A stretch of 64,000 bases of DNA, from the NCBI GenBank assembly GCA_029582165.1, contig CM055881.1:40706655-40770654 (forward strand), given 5' to 3'. Within the stretch, counting starts at the first letter, position 1. Each line of letters starts with the position of its first letter. A program made the position numbers and the translations under genes. Below, piece after piece: positions 55,843 through 64,000 of this stretch. This DNA is from Portulaca oleracea (lineage: Eukaryota; Streptophyta; Magnoliopsida; Caryophyllales; Portulacaceae). The notes beneath the pieces were generated by a model. That model was not told the origin of the DNA. It made no database searches and saw only the letters and a list, made by a program, of their open reading frames with translations.

Positions 55843-56949
55843 TCATTTAGCTTTCTGCAAATTGGACACAAGATTAGAGGCGGCAAAGGCAGCAGATCCG
55901 CCCACCACACACACAAGCGCCACCACGACCTGCAGCGCGGTCTCCCACGGGTAGTCCTCGGGGATCACCAGGACGAATGCGGGCCCCAGCAGGAGGAGGG
56001 CCCAGCTGAGTGCCGAGAGGGCCGAGGGTGTTGCTGGGTTGGTTGCTGCTGACAGCAGGCCCAACTCTTCGGCCTTGGACAGCAGGCCCAGTTGCTCAAT
56101 TGTTCCTAAAGACAGCCCGGCTTTTTCGGCGGCTGACAAAAGCCCGGCTTTCTCGGCCTTTGTCAGGAGCCGCAGCTGCTCTACCCGCGTCAGGAGCTTC
56201 ACCGGCGGCTTCCCGCCTGTGGTTCCTGGTCTCGGCCCTGGCTCCCCTACGGGGAACACTGTCTCTGCCTGCATTCAAGGGTGAAAAAGAAGGGTTCACT
56301 ATGGCAAAATTTCGAATTACCGATCATTTTATCATTATCCAATGGTGCAAACTATGAATTATTGTAATCCAATATTCCATCATAAAACAGTCAAATGGTT
56401 CTACTCCAGTGATCAGAAAACCCTAATTTACATCTGCAAAAACTCCATGAGTAGTGCAGTTACTGTTTCATTTATCTTACAATTCCCAAGATAAGCCCAT
56501 GACATATTCTAACACTTTCTGAAATGTCATTTCTGATGTCAGCCAGTATTCCTGATTTATCCATAGATTCAGAAACCATTTTCATACAAGTTTTATGGTA
56601 TTAAGGTCCTGTTCTTTGCAAGAGAAAACTATCCACAACGTTTTTCTATCTACTCCTACCAAATTCTATATTTTCCACCTAAACCCACGTAACTTTCCTG
56701 TTTTTAAAATTACCCATTATCCACTTCGGCGTAAACTATTCAAACATACCCAACTTCGACGTACCCATCGAAAGAACATAGCGTAAGAAGATTTACCTTG
56801 CGCGAGGTGATGGTAGTTTTGGTGGATTTCTTGGTAGCCATGGATTGAACAAAAAGTGCCATTGAATGAGTAACATTGTGTGTACAAATGTAAGGGTGCT
56901 TCAGAACTGGGATTCTTCCTCCCCTGCTCAATGCTGCTGAGGCTTCCAT
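55843..56949 (-). CDS. RIQ1: RIQ1-like thylakoid protein (DUF1118)
   Basis: Two exons, 56949-56797 and 56268-55843 (579 nt, 192 aa). The first 50 or so residues ([14 protein letters not shown]..., Ser/Thr/Lys/Arg-rich, few acids) look like a chloroplast transit peptide. The mature part starts near [11 protein letters not shown]. It has the striking repeated motif [27 protein letters not shown]...[11 protein letters not shown]. Two hydrophobic helices follow ([18 protein letters not shown] and [19 protein letters not shown]). This matches DUF1118; its Arabidopsis members RIQ1 and RIQ2 act in grana stacking and non-photochemical quenching. Assignment to RIQ1 rather than RIQ2 leans on the apparent synteny with RPA1B and GDPD6. 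Confidence 0.85.
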
Positions 56950-57860
56950 TTTCTTTTTTTGGGTCTCTTTTCTCACAAAATATATGACCCTCAAAATTTT
57001 ACTATCTTGGGTTTTTGGGCATTCAATTTTATGTCTATTTGTTTGTTTTTTCCCAACCCCTCAAAGAAAAGGGGCAAGGGATGATGAAGGGTGGGTGCTA
57101 GTTGTTGATCATGTAGTGATGGGCAAAAACATATGGATTGGTTGTGGCCACGTGGCAAGCATTGGGTGGATGGTTAGATCTCAATGGGCCTGTTTGGGCC
57201 TTCATGGCAACATTCAAGTGCCTTCTTATTCCATGTATATACTTTTTTCCTTTATGTTTTTTTGAAACTTTTTGATTTTTGATGGGGGTAGCAGACTAGA
57301 TTTTTGGTGTTTTTCAGTTTGATTTAGGTGTGGATACATTATGTTATTGAAAAAAATGAGTGGGACTTGTACGTCGCAATTTAAATATGTTCATAGAGCA
57401 CGTATTCCTAATCCAGAAAAATACTACACAAGACTATACAACAACATTCTTGAATGGATAAACGTTAAACACTACTCTAAATGCTCAGCCAAACACGACC
57501 TAAGTTCTGCACTTATCTATTTTATATTTTACTAAACTAAAACAAAGTTACAACAATTTCGATTATTTGCACAAAAACTAGTACATTCAACATTAAGAGA
57601 TTCAAAAACTAAGTCTGTACAGAGCTACAGCAAAATCACAACATGAAAGTTACGATATCTTCTTCATCATAAAAAACCCGAGTTCGTGCACGGGTTCTTC
57701 TGCGAATGTATGCCATTGTCAGAACTCTGACGAACCGCTGCCCCAGAATTCAAAGTTTCAAACTTGACGCTGTCATATTTACAACATGCCGATTATTAAT
57801 ACTCTAATCAATCAATTAAAAACGAGTGCTAAAACATAAACTGGACATTACAGCTTAAGC
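56950..57860. other. RIQ1-like promoter side and jacalin 3' flank
   Basis: No ORF with recognisable sequence. Contains the upstream region of the RIQ1-like gene (56950-57100) and AT-rich DNA. Confidence 0.4.
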
Positions 57861-58664
57861 TTAGCTTACCCATCTTGCATAAGCTCCAATAGAATCAAGA
57901 TTTTCTGAAGCTGAACCGAAGAGTCGGACAACAGGGTAATCTGTGTAAACTGCACTTTGAAAGGAAGTAGGGAGGTACCCGGTATGTGCATATCCGAACG
58001 GTCCATACCCGTCTGGTTGAATGTTTGTGTGCATGCATAACGATGATATTTGACGATGCCTGGTGGGTGCATAGAAACCGTAGGACCCGCTTATTTGGGT
58101 TAGGTATTCACCCGGTGCAAGTGTGATCTACATGAACAAAGATATCATGAGAGATTGAGTAAACTATATATGTAACAATGCTGTGAAAAATTCGGGTTCA
58201 GGTCATTACAGGTCCAGATGAATAGGACATCAGACGAGAAATTGATGTCTAATGCCCAGTTTTTCCAGGGTTATTCCTGGTCGGACAATCTGTCAAAACC
58301 TGAAAATTCAAAATTATGACCATGTCCGATTTTGTTCCGGGTCAAGTTGAACCGGGGTTTCTGTCGGACAGTTTTTTGACAACCCTTGTGTAACACGAAT
58401 AATAATAACGTGGAAATTACTCATAAGTCATACCCAAACATTATAAGTTCCCGGGCTTCTGATCGAGGAAGTGCCCCCGAACAATTCCATGGTCACCTTT
58501 CCCTGTGCATCAGCTATGCCAAAGCCGACTCCATGGACAATGTGTCCACCCCAAATGAGCAATTCTTTGAGGGTCCCACCACCGGGACCCAGCTCTACGG
58601 TCCAATTATTTGGACGCGAAGTACCCAAAGGCCACGGCCCGCACATAAACTCAACGGCAGCCAT
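57861..58664 (-). CDS. Jacalin-related lectin-like protein
   Basis: Two exons, 58664-58434 and 58127-57861, join at TGG|ATC to give 165 aa. The fold is recognised by the order of jacalin motifs: WTVELGPGGGTLKELLIWGGHIVHGVGFGIAD (the GG loop and first strands), MELFGGTSSIRSPG, ITLAPGEYLTQISGSYG, IQPDGYGPFGYAHTGYLPT (the GPFG landmark), VVRLFGSASENLDSIGAYA (the terminal G-x-LD-IG-Y). Jacalin-related lectins bind mannose or galactose; here the sugar-site loops are atypical, so binding is uncertain. No signal peptide is seen. The frame is open upstream to 58790, so the start could be earlier or a 5' exon may exist; the ATG at 58664 follows a CCTCAG that could also be an acceptor. An ACCCGA/GTCCGA repeat sits in the intron. 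Confidence 0.75.
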
Positions 58665-59187
58665 GAAATTTTCAGAGAGAATTTCCTGAGGTTTGAAAGG
58701 AAACAAACAGAGGATTCTCACTTGTTTGTTTGGAATGATGACGGTCAATGAATTGTGCTCACAAAACTCAGTATTATATTTATACATCAAGGGTCCTCAG
58801 CCCTTTACCTAAAGTTTTTCATTAATCAAATCAGTTAAGTCCGTCGTTTTCGTCCGCCCACATTATGAACTCACCATCATCACAAGCTTTGATTTGTTTA
58901 TGTTTTAGTTTCACACCAAGGAAACGGGTCAAATACATAAGCATCAAGTTGACTTCCAGCAAAATGAACTAGCTAAGAAGCTGATACTGAGAGATTTACG
59001 GAGATGTAGCAAAAGAATCGGAATTCTAAATCTTGACACTAGACACTAAGCCTTAATCATCGATTTTTTCCATTCTTCAGTCACAGGCAAAATAAACTTC
59101 CCACTGAAAATCGGAAAACTACTAGCACAAAATAGAAAAGACCAGAAAAAGATCTTGCTGTTCGGTAGTTTACCTCGAGATGGTGAA
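58665..59187. other. Spacer between lectin and PPR genes
   Basis: Leader of the lectin gene and 3' UTR of the PPR gene. Nothing else recognised. Confidence 0.4.
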
Positions 59188-60987
59188 TCAACCCGCCTGC
59201 TTCATTTCCTTCAACAAGCCACTCAACATGTCGTTAATGCGGGACACTTCGGGATGTGAACACGGCCCAGCCAAGAACTCATGCACAGACCCGTCAAGGC
59301 TAATCCAACTACATCCTCTGTGCTTTTTCACTCCCTTGTCCTTCATGAGCCTCCTCAATCCCGAGACCTCGCTCCACTCACGATCGTGGGCTAATGCGTT
59401 GGACAGCATCACGTAGCCGGCTGAACTTTCAGGGTCTATTTCGATGAGCCTCCTAGATATGTCTTGGGTGAGTTTTCCCCCGAAATGGAGCAAGCAACCA
59501 CTGAGCAAAGCCCCCCACACAAAATTATTAGGTCTAAAGGGCATGGATTTGGTGACCTCGAGTGCATCTTTGATGGCACTGGCTCGTGCGAGGAGGTCAA
59601 TGTAGCAAGCGTAGTGTTCTAGTTGAGGTTGGGTGGAGAATTTCACCCTCATGTCTTGAAAAATCCGACGCCCTATGTCCACAAACCCTGAGTGGCAACA
59701 CGCGCATAAAACGCCTAGAAATGTACCCCCGTTTGGATGCAGGCGATGCTCGAGCATTTCGTGGAAAAGTTTCAAGGCCTCGTGCCCTTCACCGTTGACG
59801 GCCAAACCCATGATCATCACGTTGAAGGAGATCACGTCCTTTGAGAGTATAGACTGGAAAACCTCCTTTGCTTTGCTCAAGTCACCGCATTTGCAATACA
59901 TGTCGATTAGAGCGGTGGCAAGAAATGAATTTGTCCGTAGAACATCATTCCGTCCTTGAGATTTCATGAACTCGTGGATCCATATACCAACGTCAACGTC
60001 GCCAACTTGGGAGCAAGCGGAAAGGGCACTAACCATGGTGACATGGTTTGGTGTAACGTAAGGGTAGTCCGCCATTGTCCTGAAAAGACTCAACGCCTCT
60101 AAAGCACAATTGTTTTGAACATAGGCACCGATTATAGCATTCCATGCTACAACACTTCTTTTACCGGCATCGCCAATTCTCTCAAAAGCTTCCCTACTTT
60201 TCTCCATCTTCCCCCATTTACCAAACAAGTAAGCGAGAATAGTGTTGACCGAATCATTCATAGGGTTATTACCCTCAACAAACCCTGTAAACTTCCTTAT
60301 CCAACCCTCCAATTCTTGGATGTTGAGTTTTGCACATGCAGATAGAACACTGACCATAGTCTCGTTATCTGGCCTTACATTCTCCTTAATCATAAGAACG
60401 AACAACTCTAAAGCCTTCTCACATTGACGAGACTTGGCATAACCATCGATCAAAGAAGTCCACGAGTGGACGGAGCTCTTATCAAGCATTTCATCAAACA
60501 CCTTGCGCGCCGCACTCGTATCTTTCAAACCCTTCGAATACACCGCGAGGAGGCCATTACAGACGGCAGAATCACTAAGATAACCAACTTTCACAATCTG
60601 GGTATGAACTTGTTCTGTGTACAGGGCTTGGCTGGAATGAATGCAAGCTTTAAGGAGAAACGAGAACGTCAAGTCATTAGGGAAAAGCCAACGGCGTTTC
60701 AAGAGCCTAAAGAACGAGATGGCAAGGCAAGATTGTGCCTTTTTTTCAGCCACAACTCTGATGATGGCATTGAAAGGGAATATGTTGGGTGCTCGCAATT
60801 CACTAAACACACGAAGTGCAATATGTAAAGGATAGTGCCCAATAAGGCGAGTAGCTAGAAGGTTATCTTGATGTACACCTAAACGATAGACACGAGCATG
60901 GATTTGGAGGAGGTGTGATTGGGGGAGACGACCTTGTAAAAGGGCAGATAAAGAAGTAAAATCAAAAGCCAAATGTCTCAAGTTCAT
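59188..60987 (-). CDS. Pentatricopeptide repeat protein, PLS class, E subgroup
   Basis: Intronless, 599 aa. Successive P, L and S repeats are visible, for example SVHSWTSLIDGYAKSRQCEKALELF, VVAWNAIIGAYVQNNCALEALSLF, LATALIDMYCKCGDLSKAKEVF and VISFNVMIMGLAVNGEGHEALKLFHEM. The usual E-motif region follows (NFVWGALLSGCLLHF, YVMLSNALAHDREWSEVSGLRRLMKDKGVKKHRGCSWI), ending at LLKEMKQAG without a DYW deaminase domain. E-class PPR proteins bind organelle RNA and commonly guide C-to-U editing with a DYW partner; that function is family knowledge. An N-terminal targeting signal is not obvious. Target organelle and RNA cannot be read from sequence. Confidence 0.93.
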   Translation of the reverse strand: MNLRHLAFDFTSLSALLQGRLPQSHLLQIHARVYRLGVHQDNLLATRLIGHYPLHIALRVFSELRAPNIFPFNAIIRVVAEKKAQSCLAISFFRLLKRRWLFPNDLTFSFLLKACIHSSQALYTEQVHTQIVKVGYLSDSAVCNGLLAVYSKGLKDTSAARKVFDEMLDKSSVHSWTSLIDGYAKSRQCEKALELFVLMIKENVRPDNETMVSVLSACAKLNIQELEGWIRKFTGFVEGNNPMNDSVNTILAYLFGKWGKMEKSREAFERIGDAGKRSVVAWNAIIGAYVQNNCALEALSLFRTMADYPYVTPNHVTMVSALSACSQVGDVDVGIWIHEFMKSQGRNDVLRTNSFLATALIDMYCKCGDLSKAKEVFQSILSKDVISFNVMIMGLAVNGEGHEALKLFHEMLEHRLHPNGGTFLGVLCACCHSGFVDIGRRIFQDMRVKFSTQPQLEHYACYIDLLARASAIKDALEVTKSMPFRPNNFVWGALLSGCLLHFGGKLTQDISRRLIEIDPESSAGYVMLSNALAHDREWSEVSGLRRLMKDKGVKKHRGCSWISLDGSVHEFLAGPCSHPEVSRINDMLSGLLKEMKQAG

Positions 60988-62807
60988 GAGAGAACAAGCT
61001 TTTGTGAATCAACATCCAACAACTTCCAAGCCTATATGTATATGAACAAACAACCTCAATCACCAACTATTCTTCTCAGGATTTACCCAGATAAATTCTC
61101 TACTTCATCAGTATTGCTCTACATATGCATCCCCAAACTTTTAATGCAGAATTATTTACACAAGGCTAGTTTAGGGTTTAGGGTTTACCCAGATGAAAAC
61201 TCTACTTCATCAATGTTTACCAACAGATTGTTGACATCCTGCAGGCTGCAAAAGTTGGTTAAAATTGGAAATGTTAGAATCTTTCACTGTTTCTCAGCTG
61301 GGTTTGATTGGGTTTTAACTTCTACACATTCCAAAAACAAGTGAAATTACTGGAGGGAGAAATCCCTAAATCTCCATTGACAACCCACAAATGCAGCTCA
61401 AATCCAAATCAATAGTTCACATTCGGAATCGAATAATCAACCGAACCATGAAAGATCATCAATTTAGGGTTCACAGAAACAAAACTGTAACCATAGGAGC
61501 TAGAACAAATACAAATACGAATTCAAATTAGGGATTCATTTAGAACAAGAGGGAAACCCAAACCTTGTATAGTTGATTCGAATCTTGAAAATCTAGGACA
61601 GTATGCAGCCGCGAGATTTGGACTGGGATCGAGCTGATGAACGGTCCGCAGCAGCGAGGATGAAGCTCGGAACCCAGGCTTCAATGGCGGATTGGCGGGT
61701 TTCCGTGTATTTTTTTTCTGTTTTTTTTTTTAATTGTGTTTCTAGCCATTCCAGGCGGATAAAACGACGCCGTCGACATAAGTTTACGAACTGGGCTTCT
61801 ACTTGATTGGGCCTGCGCGTGATTTACTGTTGGGCTTCGATTTTTCAGAGGTTTTAATGGGTTATTGACTTTAAAGGATGGTCCAATTGCATAATTGATC
61901 ATGAAGGAAAATAGGAAATAGAAGACAAGTTTACAAGTGGATATTCAATTTTTTTTAATTTTTTTTTGTTTCAATTGCTTTGCCCATCTATTTCTCTTTT
62001 TGATTCACGCATAATAATGTAACCATGATTCGCCTTTACAGATATCCATAAATATTTACAAAGGGGAACCATAGTTCCGTTTGAAATATTAAATCTTGTT
62101 TTCACTCACAAGAAGTTAGGTTTTACCATTGAATTTATTCACGGTCCAATGAATAAGTCTTAAAGAAAAGATGCACCTTAACTCTTCACTCCTTACCATC
62201 CAAACGATCATGTGATTCGATGATTGTGTAAACCCATTTTCCCAAACAGTGGGTTGGAGTTTCACCAATCTAAATAAGGAATTAAGCTCATGCCAGCTGT
62301 GACATCTTGACCGATACTGGACCGAGCTTATTGGCCTAGGATTAGAAGTTCGAACATAGGCATGGACGAAGCTAGCCCTTAATGTCAAGGGGGCAAAAAT
62401 ATGTAAGGACTTGAAGTTGAAAAGATAAACCTTTGGTTTGCTAAGATATGACCTTACCAATTCTACCATAAATCACATACGTCTATATTGGCATAATATC
62501 TTCAAAAATTTGTCTGGATCGGGGGACAGTTGCCCCCTCTTGCCCTAATGTAGCTCCATGGTCCGTAGGTATTTAATTATAAGATCAAATTCTCATCAAT
62601 CTGATGGGAAAGCATTCAATGAATGTAGCAAAACAATGGTCCATTATTCAGTATAGTACCACATTTGTCATAAAATGTTTGTCATTTGACTAAATATTGA
62701 TCATTGATTACTCACAAACTGCAATGAGTTACGATATGAAATGACTGCAATTAGATATTTCATATCGCAACTCATTATAACTTGAAAATAATCATCAATT
62801 AAAATTT
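60988..62807. other. 5' flank of the PPR gene and gene-free DNA
   Basis: Minus-strand CAAG|GTTTGG near 61563 may be a leader donor, which would place the PPR promoter near 61.7 kb. Telomere-like TTAGGGTTTAGGGTTT occurs at about 61169. The rest is AT-rich with no ORF of interest. Confidence 0.4.
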
Positions 62808-63344
62808 GGGAAATTGGATTCTAATAATCCCTACTTTTTCAAATTGGATGACAATAATCCCTACTTTAAATTTGTATTCTGGTGGTCCAAAAAAAATTAA
62901 AATTGTATTGTAGTGGGACATAATTAAGAGTATACCCTGAATATCATAGATTTTGTGTTGCATTTGATTCAAAACCTTGTATAACACTTTACCACGATTT
63001 TTAATGAATTTACAACACTTCTCCCAATTTTTTTGAATTTTTTTTGAATTTTTTATGATTTTTTCAATTTTATTCTTTTTAAAAAATCATAATAATTGCT
63101 CGGAATCTCAAAAAAATAATTTAAAAAATGTTTTAGCAACTACACTTTATTACCTATCTGGGGACAGGAACGAAAAAAAAAACAATATGGGGTAGGCATG
63201 AAAAAAATAAAAAGAATGTGGTGACAGAATTGGTACCACTAAAATACAATTTTATTTTTTTTTGGATCACCAGAATACAAATTGAAAGTAGGGATTATTG
63301 TCATCCAATTTGCAAAAGTAGGGATTATTAAAATCTAATTTCCC
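62808..63344. mobile_element. Fold-back element with 10-bp target duplication
   Basis: Arms of about 90-110 bp: GGGAAATTGGATTCTAATAATCCCTACTTTTTC, then AAATTGGATGACAATAATCCCTACTTT and ATTTGTATTCTGGTG(G)TCC, recur inverted. ATTAAAATTT flanks both ends exactly (62798-62807 and 63345-63354). A 9-10 bp duplication with long arms suggests a Mutator-type non-autonomous element. Confidence 0.8.
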
Positions 63345-64000
63345 ATTAAAATTTAGTCAAATGACAAATATTTTAGGACGGGTTAATATAGTTGTTTTCC
63401 TTCAAACTAGGAATATATAAAAGCTCCATTTTTTAATGATTGTTACACCAAATTAATTTACAATAATTGAGTGTCATACATAGATAATATTAAAAAAAAA
63501 GTGGAATGTTAGTTTTCAGAAAACCTAGGATATGATGGTGGGAGTCCCCAATAGGGCACCCTTTATGGCATGAAAAGGGTGATCAACTCCACCATGCGCA
63601 GGCAACAAAAGAAGAGTTGAGAGAATTCCTTCCTTGTATTTTTAGACCTAAAAAAGTGAAGTATAACCTTAGATAAAGTCTTTAGATTCTCTATATATGC
63701 TCATCTTTTTCAACAATTTGTACCTTCTATTCTAAATTTAGGGCACATATCCCTATTCCTTACTCTTTACTCTTAGCCTACTCTTTTGCATCTAGATTAA
63801 CACTAGTACACTCTATGAAATATCCAATAATTAATATTTGCTATGTACTGATCTTTTTACTTCCAAATTAAATGTAAAAGAGGTCGGTTTTATGTTAACG
63901 TTGTCATTAGGGAGGTTAGAACTTGTGTTCATGTAATTTCGGGTTTTTATTTTCAAATTGTTTTGAGTTGAATGTTTAATACCCTAACTAATTCGGGTTA
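63345..64000. other. End of window, no gene recognised
   Basis: AT-rich. No ORF, RNA gene or bounded repeat is evident. Confidence 0.35.

Noticed and set aside
54923..58000. A TOM5 homologue, expected from Arabidopsis synteny between GDPD6 and RIQ1
   Set aside because: I looked for the short conserved protein between 46.8 and 55.8 kb and nearby and did not find a convincing match; it may have moved or be unrecognisable by eye.
61603..61806. Small plus-strand ORF near the PPR promoter
   Set aside because: It lies in the probable leader of the minus-strand PPR gene and shows no recognisable sequence.

Overview
The window is nuclear genomic DNA from a flowering plant, most likely a eudicot. 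Genes are split by GT-AG introns, AT-rich intergenic DNA is full of plant-type transposon debris, and the families are plant-specific: POLAR-like, POLYCHOME, RIQ1/DUF1118, PLS-class PPR and an NPF transporter. I cannot name the species. Twelve protein-coding host genes can be modelled with reading frames that close exactly. There are also seven tRNA-like genes, one recent Ty3/gypsy element and at least a dozen small non-autonomous DNA transposons or fold-back repeats.

Layout. 1-2.1 kb: 3' part of a POLAR-like gene (+). 2.8-5.0 kb: mitochondrial glycine-rich RNA-binding protein (-). 6.3-8.0 kb: intronless presenilin (+). 8.5-10.3 kb: uncharacterised protein whose coding sequence contains a TTAGGG-type tract (-). 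11.5-13.7 kb: MITEs. 14.0-18.2 kb: RPA1B-type replication protein A large subunit with a palindromic E2F site upstream (+). 18.6-23.2 kb: three copies of a tRNA-Cys/tRNA-Lys cassette (-), the first separated from the others by an NPF8-type peptide transporter (+, 19.0-21.9 kb). 24.0-25.3 and 35.4-37.0 kb: two POLYCHOME-like APC/C inhibitor paralogues (-), separated by a young gypsy element at 28.05-34.39 kb. 37.5-42.9 kb: gene-free, with a Mutator-like element carrying a nested fold-back repeat. 43.3-46.8 kb: secreted glycerophosphodiester phosphodiesterase (-). 47.3 kb: tRNA-Glu. 51.7-54.9 kb: G3BP-like NTF2/RRM protein (+). 55.8-56.9 kb: RIQ1-like thylakoid protein (-). 57.9-58.7 kb: jacalin-like lectin (-). 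59.2-61.0 kb: intronless E-class PPR protein (-). 61-64 kb: mostly repeats.

The genes do not form a pathway. From memory, the order RPA1B - GDPD6 - RIQ1 matches Arabidopsis At5g08020 - At5g08030 - At5g08050, so the window is probably an expanded version of that block with inserted genes and transposons. The most interesting features are the tRNA cassette with complementary decay, the diverged POLYCHOME pair with independently amplified flanking DNA, the palindromic E2F site, and the many long-inverted-repeat elements with readable target-site duplications. I found no clearly new multi-gene system.
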